64,000 nt of DNA from Kaistella antarctica (GTDB lineage: Bacteria; Bacteroidota; Bacteroidia; Flavobacteriales; Weeksellaceae): contig NZ_FOIX01000002.1 of NCBI RefSeq assembly GCF_900109615.1, forward strand, positions 186,001 through 250,000. Reading direction: 5' to 3'. Below the pieces are notes generated by a model. That model saw only the letters and a list, made by a program, of their open reading frames with translations, did no database searches and had not been told where the DNA came from. Made by a program: the position numbers and the translations under genes. Positions 18,729-28,730 of the stretch are shown here, piece by piece; the first letter of the stretch is position 1; each line of letters begins with the position of its first letter.

Positions 18729-19257
18729 TTTCTGTCAAGGCTTCTCTGATTTGTTTCAACGCTTTAGTCATATGACTTTCGATGGTTTTGGTAGAGATAT
18801 TGAGTTGCTCGGCAATCTCTTTATATTTCATCCCATTAATTTTACTCAGGATAAAAACCTCGCGACATTTCGGCGGTAAATTGTCAATTTCTTTTCGAAT
18901 TTTATCTAATAAAACTTGATTGTCCTGTTCATCTTCAATTTCGTCAATGGCTTCAATAACTGCATCTTCAATATTCTGGAATTTACTGCTCTTTCGAATA
19001 TGCATTAAGTATTCGTGATAAGAAACTTTATATAAATAGGATTTTAAGGAAGTGGTTAAAATAATCTTTTCGCGCTGCTCCCAAACTTTTACCATGGTTT
19101 GCTGCGCCATTTCTTCAGAAAGGTTTTGGTTTCGGGACATTTTAAAAATGAACTGGGTGAGTTTGGCAAAATATTCCTCATAAACTACTTTAAAGGCAGT
19201 TTGAGAATTATCTTTAATGGCGTCAAATAGCCGTTTGTCATCTACAATACCAAACAA
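18724..19257 (-). CDS. ECF RNA polymerase sigma factor
   Basis: This 177-aa sigma-70 family, extracytoplasmic-function protein has region 2 at ~20-90 (YEEYFAKLTQFIFKMSRN...EEMAQQTMVKVWEQRE) and region 4 at ~118-172 (LPPKCREVFILSKINGMKYKEIAEQL, a helix-turn-helix). It is divergent from a FecR-type anti-sigma factor, so it probably controls the SusC/SusD genes beyond that. The only in-frame start near the N-terminus is TTG at 19257; an in-frame stop lies 24 nt further upstream and no ATG or GTG occurs between. The unusual start may keep its level low. Confidence 0.92.
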   Translation of the reverse strand: MFGIVDDKRLFDAIKDNSQTAFKVVYEEYFAKLTQFIFKMSRNQNLSEEMAQQTMVKVWEQREKIILTTSLKSYLYKVSYHEYLMHIRKSSKFQNIEDAVIEAIDEIEDEQDNQVLLDKIRKEIDNLPPKCREVFILSKINGMKYKEIAEQLNISTKTIESHMTKALKQIREALTEK

Positions 19258-19353
19258 AATCGAAAATAATTTAAAATAAAATTAAAAAAAATAGAAAAAG
19301 AGTAGGGGATTGCTAATTACTATGCATCATACTATAAAGCAAAAGTAATCCTT

Positions 19354-20448
19354 ATGAATCAAAATTCTGAAATTTTTACCATTATTAGCAATTATTTCTT
19401 CGATGAAATCTCGATTGAAGAGCAGGAAATATTGAATGAGTGGTTGAAAAGTCCTGAGAATAAAGCGGTTTTTAAAGATTTTGCAAAAGCGAATTATCTC
19501 TACACTGCAGAGCCCAATTATAAGATTGTAAAACTGCCAAGCCGGATCAATGTTTTTGCCAGGAAGGCGATGAGATATGCAGCGTTACTTTTACTTATTG
19601 TGGCTGTTGGGATTTACTGGAAATTGAGTACGAATAAAATGTCGACTCCAAATTCTGAATTCATCAGTGTTGCAGTAAACGGTGAATATCAAGTTCTGAA
19701 AAATCCTGAATCGAATAGTATTTTAACCGATGAAAATAAAGTTCAGTTAGCAAGTTTAGAAAACGGCACGCTTCGTTTGATGGCTAACCAATCAGATTCA
19801 AACTTAATCATTAATGTTCCAAATGGTAAAAATCTTAAAGTGATTTTGTCTGACGGGTCTGAAGTTTTACTAAACGCTGGAACTCAAATTTCTTTAGAAA
19901 ATGATTTTGTAAAAAGCGATTCTCGTAAAGTAACTTTAATTGGAGAAGCATTTTTTGAAGTTACTAAAGATTCGGCGCATCCTTTTTATGTGATCACCGA
20001 TCAGTTTACAACTAAAGTATTAGGAACCAAGTTTAATATTTCCTCTTATAAAAATCAACGGGAAACGTTTGTCAATCTTGTGGAAGGAAAAATTGAAGTC
20101 AGCGGTAAACAAATCGCGGCGAAAGAGATTTTAACTCCCGGTCAAAAAATCACTTTTAATCCTAGCAATAAAATTTCCGTGGTAGCACCCGCAAAACCAG
20201 AACAGGATATGGACTGGCTCAATAAAGAAATTGCTTTCGACAATAGTACTACCGAAGAAGTCCTCAGTAAGATCGAGCGCGTGTACGGACTTGAAATTGT
20301 TCGCAACCGCGTGGAAGTTGAAAACTTTCATTTCTCCGGAACCTTTAAAATTGAAAATCTAGATCAAATTACCCACAGTTTAGAAATCCTGCTGAATTGC
20401 AAAATTCAAAAAGATGGAAGTAAGCTGATATTAATTTCAAAAAATTAA
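19354..20448 (+). CDS. FecR-family anti-sigma factor
   Basis: This 364-aa single-span inner-membrane regulator has a cytoplasmic N-terminal sigma-binding region (~1-70, including SIEEQEILNEWLKSPENK) and a membrane helix (AALLLLIVAVGIYW, ~76-90). A periplasmic FecR domain follows (GKNLKVILSDGSEVLLNAGT, IGEAFFEVTKD), then the C-terminal DUF4974-type domain (WLNKEIAFDNSTTEEVLSKI). It lies divergent to the ECF sigma gene and 19 nt upstream of a SusC protein with an STN domain, the usual signal-sensing partner. The trio should form a trans-envelope switch in which substrate-loaded SusC signals to FecR, freeing the sigma factor. Confidence 0.93.
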   Translation: MNQNSEIFTIISNYFFDEISIEEQEILNEWLKSPENKAVFKDFAKANYLYTAEPNYKIVKLPSRINVFARKAMRYAALLLLIVAVGIYWKLSTNKMSTPNSEFISVAVNGEYQVLKNPESNSILTDENKVQLASLENGTLRLMANQSDSNLIINVPNGKNLKVILSDGSEVLLNAGTQISLENDFVKSDSRKVTLIGEAFFEVTKDSAHPFYVITDQFTTKVLGTKFNISSYKNQRETFVNLVEGKIEVSGKQIAAKEILTPGQKITFNPSNKISVVAPAKPEQDMDWLNKEIAFDNSTTEEVLSKIERVYGLEIVRNRVEVENFHFSGTFKIENLDQITHSLEILLNCKIQKDGSKLILISKN

Positions 20449-20467
20449 AACAAACAAACCAGTAAAC

Positions 20468-23400
20468 ATGAAGAAAGTTAATCATGGCAAAAAGACATTT
20501 CTCAATGTCCGCTTAGTTATTGCCGCCAGTTTTTTATTGTTCGGTCTTTCAAACGCTCAGATTGCTGGGTCAGGTGAATCGGTAACTATAGAAAGCGCGT
20601 TCAAAACAATTGAACTGAAAACAGGTTACAGCATTTTTTACAAAAAAGAATTACTGAGTGCCGATACTAAAATTAATCTTGAAAATCAGGATGATAACAT
20701 TCAAAATTATTTAGCGGAACTCACCAAAAAAACGGGATTAAAATTCACCGTTATTGGGAAGCAAATTATTGCCAGCGAAATTACTGCAATGAAAGTTTCG
20801 GGAAAAATTACTGAACCAAATGGCCAGATTGCTGTAAATGCTACTGTTGAGAATCTTAACCGTTCATCCTCAACTGTAACTGATGACTACGGAAATTATG
20901 AGGTATCTGCTAAGCTAGGTGATATCCTTCAAATTTCTAAAGGAGCTCTTTCAGAGAAAGTAACCGTACAATCCAATACCATGGATTTTGTTCTTGAACC
21001 ACTTTTGACTGACGCTGCGAACGAAGCTGCCATTGAGGGAATTTTAATCACAGGTTACCAGAGAATTGATCCGAATAAAGCGGCCGCTTCTTATACAAGT
21101 GTGAACATGGAAAATTTTCAGAAACGAGGAAATAGCGATATTTTAAGTTCGTTAGAAGGTTTAACTCCAGCTTTGACGGTTTATTCTGATCCTTCAAACC
21201 CAGGTTCTAAATTATTTAACTTAAGAGGTGTTGCAACCCTTTCTGGAAATACAAAACCATTAATCGTTGTTGATGGATTTCAATATGATGGAGATTTAAA
21301 CACCATCAATCCTTATGAAGTTGAAAGTATTACTTTATTAAAAGATGCTGCTTCTGCTTCAGTTTATGGTGCCAAATCAAGCAACGGTGTAATTGTTATT
21401 ACGACCAAAAAAGGAAAGAAAGGTAAAACGGTTTTCCGTTACACCACCAACTATTCGATCAGTGAGAAAACCGATTTGAATTACGCTATGAATCGTGCAA
21501 GCTCTTCACAATTAGTCGATGCACAAAGTGTTTACCCTAAAAGTGAAATCGCGAATGGTGGAAATTTATATGATTATGAAAGTGAATTTAATGATCCTTA
21601 TAATTATTTAGGAAATTTATTCGCTGGGTCAAAAAATCAAGTTTATTTATTGTATGCTGATTTGCAACAAGGTAGAATTACGCAGGAACAGCTGGATGCA
21701 AAATTAAATATTTTGCGCGGTCGTGATAATACCAATGATATCGCGAAACTTTATTTGCAAACGCCAATGGTTTCTCAGCATAACATTTCTGCTGCTGGCG
21801 GTGGTGATAATTTCAAATACCGAACTTCTTTAAATTATACTAAAGAATACGGTAACATTCAAGGATCGTCCAACGATAAAGGACTTTTTGATTTCGTAAG
21901 TGAAATTAATTTAAGCCCAAGATTAACGCTGGATTTGCAAACTAATTTATCCTTGAGTCAGGAGAAAGCAACGCCGATTGATTTTTACAGTACGAATCCG
22001 AATGATTTAACTTCTATTTTCAAAATAAGTTCTTACCAAAATTTCTACGGTGCGAACAATGAAGCGTTGTCTGTTTTCAAACCAGTTAATTACGATACAA
22101 GCTACAGTTATGGTGGGAAAGAACCTTACGAAATTCAAAGGTTGAAAGAATTAGGCCTTTATGATGAAACTTTTTCTCCCGTAAATGATTTCAATAAATA
22201 TTCGAATAATTCAGAAAACTGGTCTTCAAGAGTTCAAGGTTTGTTTAATTATAAACTAACCTCCGATTTGAAATTGAAATTTGGTGGACAGTTCATGAAA
22301 AGCAGCCTCAACAATCAAAGAATTGCTGATGGAGATTCCAACGAAATGGCAGGTTTGCTGAACAACACAACGGCCCTTTTAGACTATACGGGTGGTGTGA
22401 AGAAAATGTATCTTCCAGTTGGGGGTCGTAAAATCGAAAGTCAAACTGATATTACCAATTACTTACTGAGAGTTCAGTTGGATTATGACAAAAAATTTGG
22501 AGATCATTACCTCAACGCGATTGTGGGTGGTGAGGTTCAAAGCAATCATGTTAAAGGGACGGTGAGCGATTTATTCGGTTATAGCAGAACCAGCAATACT
22601 TTTGTGCAGGCAGATAAAATGTTTTTGAATTCTCTAATTTTCGATACTTATAATCCAGGTGGTTATACCGATGGAGTTAATTTCTTCGATGAACTCATTG
22701 ACAACACGGACCGATTTGTTTCGATGTACGCCAATGCTAATTATTCCTTTAAAAATAAATATATCTTAACGGGAAGTGCTAGAATCGATCAATCGAACTT
22801 CTTTGGTACCGATCCGCAGTACCGTTACAAACCGTTCTGGTCTGTAGCTGCGAAATGGCGTGCTGGTCAAGAAGATTTTATGGGAAGTGGTGAGCGGACT
22901 TTAGATCTAAGAGCATCTTACGGTGTTAACGGAAATATCGCCAACAAATACGGACCTTACGATGTAGGCCGAATTGTACAAGGATATATTACGGATTACA
23001 ACGCTGGACTTGCGATTGAAAATTATAAAGTAAATGATTTGAGATGGGAACGTACCGATATTTTAAATTTAGGTGCAGATGTTTCGCTCTTCAAAAAGAG
23101 ATTGAATTTGGCTTTGGATTATTATAAAAAAGATTCTCATGATTTGCTTTCAATCATCGATGCTGACCCAACTTTAGGTGCTTCACCAATTATTAAAAAT
23201 ACAGCGTCGATCGTTAATGACGGTTACGAAGCTTTACTAACTTCCAGAAATGTTGATACCAATGATTTCCGTTGGGACACGCAATTTAACTTTAGATATA
23301 ATAAAGGAAAAGTAACCGAGGCTTATACAGAAGATTCTGGCGTAAGACAGATTTTAGGAAAGATTCAGAATATCAAAGGGTTTGAACCGAATTCTATTAT

Positions 23401-24022
23401 GGTACTTGATTACGCAGGTGTTGATAATGAAGGTTATGGTTTAATTAGAAAGAAAGATGGATCATTAGTACAAATCACCGATCGGATCTATCGTGAAGTA
23501 TTCTCTAAAGAAGATTTGGTTTCTGGTGGAACAACGTTACCAAAATACACGTCTTCAATTAATAACAATTTCTATTATAAAGGATTTGGACTATCGTTTA
23601 TGTTCATTTATCAAGGTGGTTTCTCTTTGTTGAAAGACGGTTACAACGGTGAAGCTTTAATGGATGAGGTTTCTTTAGTCAATGCAGAAGCAGGTAACGC
23701 TTGGACACAACCTGGTGATGAATTGAACACCAATATTCCAAGAATCAACAGTACATTCCCGGTTTCTTACATCGCTTCATCAACCAAGAATATCATTGAT
23801 GGGGATTTCGTTAGACTTCGTGATGTGATTGTGAGTTACACCATTCCGATGGAAATGAGCAAAAACTTTGGGTTCTCAGAATTTACTGTTAATCTTCGTG
23901 CGAACAACTTGTATTTATGGACTAAGAATAAAGAAGGAATCGATCCTGAATCTCATGGTTTAGGTTTCAGATATTACAAAATTCCAAAAACGGTTAGTTT
24001 AGGTCTTAACGTTAGTTTTTAA
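20468..24022 (+). CDS. SusC/RagA-family TonB-dependent transducer with STN domain
   Basis: This 1184-aa outer-membrane receptor is both importer and signal transducer. After the signal sequence (to ~30, ...SNAQ) it has an STN domain (~38-100; IELKTGYSIFYKKELL), a carboxypeptidase-D-like domain (~102-175; KVSGKITEPNGQ), a plug (ILITGYQRIDPNKAAASY; FNLRGVATL; VVDGFQYDG) and a barrel ending GLNVSF. The STN domain and the adjoining FecR/ECF pair mark it as a regulated uptake system distinct from the first SusC in the window. The substrate is unknown; downstream thioredoxin and peptidase genes hint at protein or peptide. Confidence 0.94.
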   Translation: MKKVNHGKKTFLNVRLVIAASFLLFGLSNAQIAGSGESVTIESAFKTIELKTGYSIFYKKELLSADTKINLENQDDNIQNYLAELTKKTGLKFTVIGKQIIASEITAMKVSGKITEPNGQIAVNATVENLNRSSSTVTDDYGNYEVSAKLGDILQISKGALSEKVTVQSNTMDFVLEPLLTDAANEAAIEGILITGYQRIDPNKAAASYTSVNMENFQKRGNSDILSSLEGLTPALTVYSDPSNPGSKLFNLRGVATLSGNTKPLIVVDGFQYDGDLNTINPYEVESITLLKDAASASVYGAKSSNGVIVITTKKGKKGKTVFRYTTNYSISEKTDLNYAMNRASSSQLVDAQSVYPKSEIANGGNLYDYESEFNDPYNYLGNLFAGSKNQVYLLYADLQQGRITQEQLDAKLNILRGRDNTNDIAKLYLQTPMVSQHNISAAGGGDNFKYRTSLNYTKEYGNIQGSSNDKGLFDFVSEINLSPRLTLDLQTNLSLSQEKATPIDFYSTNPNDLTSIFKISSYQNFYGANNEALSVFKPVNYDTSYSYGGKEPYEIQRLKELGLYDETFSPVNDFNKYSNNSENWSSRVQGLFNYKLTSDLKLKFGGQFMKSSLNNQRIADGDSNEMAGLLNNTTALLDYTGGVKKMYLPVGGRKIESQTDITNYLLRVQLDYDKKFGDHYLNAIVGGEVQSNHVKGTVSDLFGYSRTSNTFVQADKMFLNSLIFDTYNPGGYTDGVNFFDELIDNTDRFVSMYANANYSFKNKYILTGSARIDQSNFFGTDPQYRYKPFWSVAAKWRAGQEDFMGSGERTLDLRASYGVNGNIANKYGPYDVGRIVQGYITDYNAGLAIENYKVNDLRWERTDILNLGADVSLFKKRLNLALDYYKKDSHDLLSIIDADPTLGASPIIKNTASIVNDGYEALLTSRNVDTNDFRWDTQFNFRYNKGKVTEAYTEDSGVRQILGKIQNIKGFEPNSIMVLDYAGVDNEGYGLIRKKDGSLVQITDRIYREVFSKEDLVSGGTTLPKYTSSINNNFYYKGFGLSFMFIYQGGFSLLKDGYNGEALMDEVSLVNAEAGNAWTQPGDELNTNIPRINSTFPVSYIASSTKNIIDGDFVRLRDVIVSYTIPMEMSKNFGFSEFTVNLRANNLYLWTKNKEGIDPESHGLGFRYYKIPKTVSLGLNVSF

Positions 24023-24043
24023 TCAAAATAAATTATTTAAAAA

Positions 24044-25441
24044 ATGAAAAAATATATAGTACTACTGGCAAGTTCTCTGCTTCTGTTTTCTTGTAGAGAG
24101 TATCTGGATGTTGTTCCGAAAGGATATATAATTCCGACTTCTGTAGCTGATTATGAATTGTTATTGATTGGTGGAGATGGCGGACCCAACTTTACCAGAA
24201 ATGAAGAAATCTTGCATTTAACCAATGACAACTTTTATCTTTCTTCAAATGAGGTTGGGAATGTAAATAATAATCTAAACACCAACTTCGCTCTTTATTC
24301 TTGGAGTAATTTTAGATTTTCTGATCCCACTCTTTCCAACAGTGCTTGGAATGATGCTTACAAAAACATCTACACTTTTAATAAAATCATCAACGAAATC
24401 GATGCAGCCACTTTAGAAGTTGGCGATACCGAAGAAGCAAGATTGAAAGTAAAAGCACAAGCCCTTTACGGTAGAGCTTACGAATATTTGTTTTTGGTTA
24501 ATACGTTCTGTAAACAATACACCAAAGCGTCTGCGGGTACAGATTACGGAGTTCCATTGGTTTTAAAAGCTGATGTTACCCAAACCTTACCTTCCCGCGG
24601 AACGGTGGCCGAAGTGTACACTCAGATCATTGGAGATTTGCAATTAGCCTTACCGAATTTACCAGCTAAAGCGAAGATTCTTGTTTTGCCAAGTTCAGGC
24701 TCAGGATATGCACTTTTGGCGAGAACTTATTTGTATCAAAGTGATTATGAAAATGCCAAGAAATATGCTGAATTGGCCCTGGAGAAAAAATCTCAGATCG
24801 TAGATTATACCCAACCTGATTTCTCCAACTTTACTTTATCAATGAAAAATAATGAGCAATATGCCATTCATTACATGTCCCAACCCGGGAATGGTTATTT
24901 AAGCGCTGATGCCATGGAGTTATTTCCAGAAGATGGAACCATGGACAAAAGGTTGTTCGAACAGTTCATCGAAAATCCTATAATAGAAGCTGGTGAAGTG
25001 ATCGGGTTTCAATATTTAATGGGCTCTTACGATTATGAATTCAAAGGAACAACTTCTACTTCGGTCCCAGAAATGATGATCACCCTTGCAGAATCACAAG
25101 CGAGATTAGGGAATGCTGGAGCAGCGATTGCAATTGTTAACGATATTAGAAATAATAGAATTGAGGGAAATGTAGAAGTTTCTGAAGCAGATTTCCCAAC
25201 GCCAAATTCATTGTTGAAATTTATTTTAGAGGAACGTCGTCGGGAAATGATTTATTCAAACACGCGTCTTTTCGATTTGAAACGTCAGAATTTAGAACCA
25301 GCTTTTGCGAAAACAACGTTGCATAAGATTGAAGGTAAAAATCCTTTAAGTTTTACGGCTCAAGCAAATTCTAATCAACTCGTAATTCCAATTCCGGCGC
25401 AAGTTTTAAAATTTAATCCAGGAATGCCTCAAAACCAATAA
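24044..25441 (+). CDS. SusD/RagB-family surface lipoprotein
   Basis: The 465-aa lipoprotein (lipobox LLLFSCREYLDVVPKG, Cys ~17) pairs with the STN-type SusC, 21 nt upstream. SusD helical features are present: NKIINEIDAA, KVKAQALYGRAYEYLFLVN, SGYALLARTYLYQSDYENAKKYAE, and the C-terminal EERRREMIYSNTRLFDLKR...IPIPAQVL. It is somewhat shorter than the first SusD in the window and not closely similar to it, so a different ligand is likely. Confidence 0.93.
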   Translation: MKKYIVLLASSLLLFSCREYLDVVPKGYIIPTSVADYELLLIGGDGGPNFTRNEEILHLTNDNFYLSSNEVGNVNNNLNTNFALYSWSNFRFSDPTLSNSAWNDAYKNIYTFNKIINEIDAATLEVGDTEEARLKVKAQALYGRAYEYLFLVNTFCKQYTKASAGTDYGVPLVLKADVTQTLPSRGTVAEVYTQIIGDLQLALPNLPAKAKILVLPSSGSGYALLARTYLYQSDYENAKKYAELALEKKSQIVDYTQPDFSNFTLSMKNNEQYAIHYMSQPGNGYLSADAMELFPEDGTMDKRLFEQFIENPIIEAGEVIGFQYLMGSYDYEFKGTTSTSVPEMMITLAESQARLGNAGAAIAIVNDIRNNRIEGNVEVSEADFPTPNSLLKFILEERRREMIYSNTRLFDLKRQNLEPAFAKTTLHKIEGKNPLSFTAQANSNQLVIPIPAQVLKFNPGMPQNQ

Positions 25442-25464
25442 CCTTTAATTATTAAAAATTTATA

Positions 25465-26616
25465 ATGAAAAATAGTACCAAAACATTTCTACTGACCATC
25501 ATGGCGTTTTTCGTAGCGTCTTGTTCCAAAGAAAAATCGGAGTATCAGTTAACTGCCACTCTTCCAAAAGAGGTTAAAGTAGATTCTCTTTATCTTTTAG
25601 ATTATAAAGGAGAGAAAATTAAAGGCGTTGTTGCCGACAAAGAGGGAAAATTTGTTTTCACAGGAAAAGCTGCAGAAGCTGCTCCGGCCGGAATTTCTAA
25701 TGAAAAAGCACATCTTTATATTCCCTTTATTTTGGAAAATGCAGATATCGCCATCGATGTGAAAGACACCGATATGAACACGGATATCAAAGGTGGCGAA
25801 ATCCACAACATCGTTTATGGATATGAAAAAGATCCTAAATACGCAAAATTAAATTTGGAACGTCGTAAAGTTTCCAAAGAACAGTTTACGGATTTAGATA
25901 TGACCGATGAGAAGAAAGTAGAAGAGGCGAGAAAAATCGTCAACACAGTAGGTGATCAGGTGTATAAAATCAAAAATGACTATCTGAAAAAAGTGGTTGC
26001 AGATGATAATCCACCGATGGCGAAAGCGATTGCATCAACCATGATTAGTGATAGAGATTATACGGCAGAGAAAATATTGGCGAGACTGGCGAAGTATAAA
26101 AAAGAAATCGGAAAAAGCGACTACATCACCTACTACGAAAAAATGATGAATGAGTTTAAGGAGATGCAGGATAACGCCGAAAATGTGACCGTTGGAAGTA
26201 CGTACAAAGATATTATCGGGAAAGACAGAAATGGAAAAGACATTAAATTGTCTGATCTGGTAGCGAAAAACAAATACACCATCCTAGAATTCTGGGCAAG
26301 CTGGTGTGGACCATGTCGTGGTGAAATCCCGAATTTGAAAAAAGCTTACGCTAAATACAATTCTAAAGGTCTCGAAATTATGTCGGTTTCTTTAGATTCT
26401 AAAAATGATGCCTGGATTAAGGCTTTAGATGACGAAAAAACCATCTGGCCGAATGTAATTGTCGATGGTGAGTTTCGAAATCCTCAGGTCGTAAATTATG
26501 GTATTACAGGAATTCCGGCGAGTTACCTAATCGATCAAGATGGAAAAATTGTCGCTTCTAATTATGATCTTCGGGAGTTCGATTTAGACCGAACGCTTTC
26601 CAAATTTATCAAGTAA
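25465..26616 (+). CDS. TlpA-like thioredoxin lipoprotein with DUF4369-type N-terminus
   Basis: This 383-aa envelope thiol-disulfide protein has a lipobox at FVASCSKEK (Cys ~20). Its N-terminal beta domain (~25-120, YQLTATLPKEVKVDSLYLLDYKG) resembles DUF4369. A helical linker follows, then a C-terminal TlpA/AhpC-TSA fold (~245-383) with the active site WASWCGPCR near residue 283 and the cis-Pro loop GITGIPASYLID. It follows SusD by 23 nt and completes the SusC-SusD operon. Its redox partner may be the DsbD-like protein just downstream. It is probably a reductant or isomerase for imported or exported proteins. Confidence 0.9.
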   Translation: MKNSTKTFLLTIMAFFVASCSKEKSEYQLTATLPKEVKVDSLYLLDYKGEKIKGVVADKEGKFVFTGKAAEAAPAGISNEKAHLYIPFILENADIAIDVKDTDMNTDIKGGEIHNIVYGYEKDPKYAKLNLERRKVSKEQFTDLDMTDEKKVEEARKIVNTVGDQVYKIKNDYLKKVVADDNPPMAKAIASTMISDRDYTAEKILARLAKYKKEIGKSDYITYYEKMMNEFKEMQDNAENVTVGSTYKDIIGKDRNGKDIKLSDLVAKNKYTILEFWASWCGPCRGEIPNLKKAYAKYNSKGLEIMSVSLDSKNDAWIKALDDEKTIWPNVIVDGEFRNPQVVNYGITGIPASYLIDQDGKIVASNYDLREFDLDRTLSKFIK

Positions 26617-26727
26617 AATATCTTTAAAGGCTGCCGGCTGATTACTATTCTGATTGTCAAATATCAAATTTTTTTAAGGTTAATACGTTAGTTCGGCAGT
26701 TTTATTTTAAATAAGTTCCTTCGCAAT

Positions 26728-28719
26728 ATGAAAAAGTTTTTTCTCTTATTTCTCGGATTTTTAAGTATTCTTTTTACAGCTCAAGTTAAAGATCCTGTTA
26801 AAATCGATTACAGCATTCAGCCATTGGGCGATAATGTTTATGAAGCAGTTTTCAAAGCAACCATCGATGATACCTGGCATTTGTATTCCAAAGATTTGCC
26901 GCCAAATTCTGGTATTCCAACCGAGATAAAAATTTCTGGTGACGATGTTGAATTGATTGGTGGCGTAGAAGAAGTCGGTGAGAAACACGATGAATATTCG
27001 AAAGCCTTCAAAGCGCGGATTATTTATTTCTCCAATCAAGTTGATTTTAAACAAAAATTTAAAATCAAGAATCCGGAGAAATTAGCCAAAATCGATGCTG
27101 AGATTTATTACCAAACTTGTGATGATAAGATCTGTTTAGCACCGAATACCTTGTCTTTTGAGAAATCAATCGAGAATGGAAAAGTCTTAGAAACTGAAAC
27201 GGATGTCGCTGCAGATACAGCAGAAGGAATAGATTCTAATTCAATTAAAGTCGCTTCATTAGATATTGAAAATACTTTAACCGATTGTGGAATTGCCTCA
27301 GAAACTCCGTCTGAAAATTACTGGTCTTACTTATTATTAGGTTTTATTGGAGGTTTAATCGCCTTGTTAACGCCGTGCGTTTTCCCAATGATTCCCTTAA
27401 CGGTTTCCTTCTTTACAAAAGGTTCCAAAGACAAATCAAAAGGAAAAAGAGATGCCTTTATCTACGGATTTTTCATCCTCTTAATTTTCGTTTTGTTAAG
27501 TGTTCCTTTTCACGTTATTGATGGAATTGCTGGAAACATATTTAATGAAATCTCAACTTCAGTTTGGTTGAACATCGCGTTTTTCGTGATCTTCTTATTC
27601 TTTGCTGGAAGTTTCTTTGGATATTATGACATCACTTTGCCGAGTTCAATCGCCAATAAATCGTCCAAAGCAGAAGACGCTGGTGGAATTATCGGAATCT
27701 TTTTCATGGCCTTAACTTTAGTGATTGTTTCATTCTCTTGTACAGGACCAATCTTGGGAAGTTTGCTCGGAAGCGCCGTTACAGGCTCTTCAAATGTTCC
27801 AATGTTGTTGACTTTTGCTCTCGCAGGTTTCGGCGTAAGTTGGGCAATCGTTTTCGGACTGTTGGCCTTATTTCCACAAGCACTTCAAAGTTTACCAAAA
27901 TCTGGTGGCTGGATGAATACGGTGAAAGTAGTTTTAGGGTTCATCGAATTAGGTTTGGCTTTAAAGTTTTTATCAAAAGCAGATTTAGTGACGAAAACGT
28001 TCTTACTGAAAAGAGAATTGTTCATCGCACTTTGGATCTTGATTACCATCGGATTGGTATTATACTTATTCGGTATTATTAAATTTCCTCACGATGATAA
28101 AAAAGCAAAAATTTCTCCGCTAAGAAAATTGTTCGGAGTTTTAGGTATTGCCTTTTTAGTCTATTTAATTCAAGGTTTAATTCCGTCAGAAAGACCAAGA
28201 CTAACAATGTTATCAGGAATTTTACCTCCTGTAAATGTGAGTTATTTCCATAACGAAGAAGATGGTATTTTCGGAATGCATCCAGAAAACGATTATTTCA
28301 AAGCGTTAGCGTTAGCCAAGAAAGAAAACAAACTAATCCTCGTCGATTTCACCGGTTACGGTTGTGAAAACTGCCGTAAAATGGAAGAGTTCGTTTGGAA
28401 TGAACCGGATATTTTACCTCTGCTACAAGAAGAATTCATCTTGGCGTCACTTTATGTTGATGACAAAGAAGCACTTCCTGAAGACGAACAAAAATCAATC
28501 GACATGGGCGGTGGCAAAATGAAGAAAATTAAAACCATTGGCGATAAATGGAGCATGTTCCAGCAAGTCAACTTTAATAATAATTCACAACCTCATTATG
28601 TTTTGGTTACGCCAGACGGACAAATTATCAACAAACCAGTTTCAGGCTACATGCCAAAAGAAGATTTCAAAGCCTTCCTACAATGTGGTTTAGAGTACTT
28701 CAAGAAAAATAAAAAATAA
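26728..28719 (+). CDS. DsbD-like protein-disulfide reductase
   Basis: This 663-aa inner-membrane electron carrier passes reducing power from the cytoplasm to periplasmic thioredoxins. The order is signal peptide, periplasmic DsbD-alpha-like domain (~20-150, cysteines in YYQTCDDKICLAP), a membrane core with TPCVFPMIPLTVSFF (~214) and SCTGPILGS (~336) supplying the two transmembrane cysteines, and a C-terminal thioredoxin domain with GYGCENCRKME (~545). All three cysteine pairs are present. It follows the TlpA-like gene by 111 nt and could recharge it. Confidence 0.93.
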   Translation: MKKFFLLFLGFLSILFTAQVKDPVKIDYSIQPLGDNVYEAVFKATIDDTWHLYSKDLPPNSGIPTEIKISGDDVELIGGVEEVGEKHDEYSKAFKARIIYFSNQVDFKQKFKIKNPEKLAKIDAEIYYQTCDDKICLAPNTLSFEKSIENGKVLETETDVAADTAEGIDSNSIKVASLDIENTLTDCGIASETPSENYWSYLLLGFIGGLIALLTPCVFPMIPLTVSFFTKGSKDKSKGKRDAFIYGFFILLIFVLLSVPFHVIDGIAGNIFNEISTSVWLNIAFFVIFLFFAGSFFGYYDITLPSSIANKSSKAEDAGGIIGIFFMALTLVIVSFSCTGPILGSLLGSAVTGSSNVPMLLTFALAGFGVSWAIVFGLLALFPQALQSLPKSGGWMNTVKVVLGFIELGLALKFLSKADLVTKTFLLKRELFIALWILITIGLVLYLFGIIKFPHDDKKAKISPLRKLFGVLGIAFLVYLIQGLIPSERPRLTMLSGILPPVNVSYFHNEEDGIFGMHPENDYFKALALAKKENKLILVDFTGYGCENCRKMEEFVWNEPDILPLLQEEFILASLYVDDKEALPEDEQKSIDMGGGKMKKIKTIGDKWSMFQQVNFNNNSQPHYVLVTPDGQIINKPVSGYMPKEDFKAFLQCGLEYFKKNKK

Positions 28720-28730
28720 AAAATAAAAAA

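Noticed and set aside
26631-26705. CTGCCG ... CGGCAG inverted pair after the TlpA-like gene, considered as a terminator
   Set aside because: The arms are only 6-7 bp and about 60 nt apart, so a stable terminator hairpin is unlikely.
27738-28082. 114-codon plus-strand frame inside the DsbD-like gene
   Set aside because: It is out of frame with the DsbD membrane core and Arg-rich, as expected for a shadow frame.
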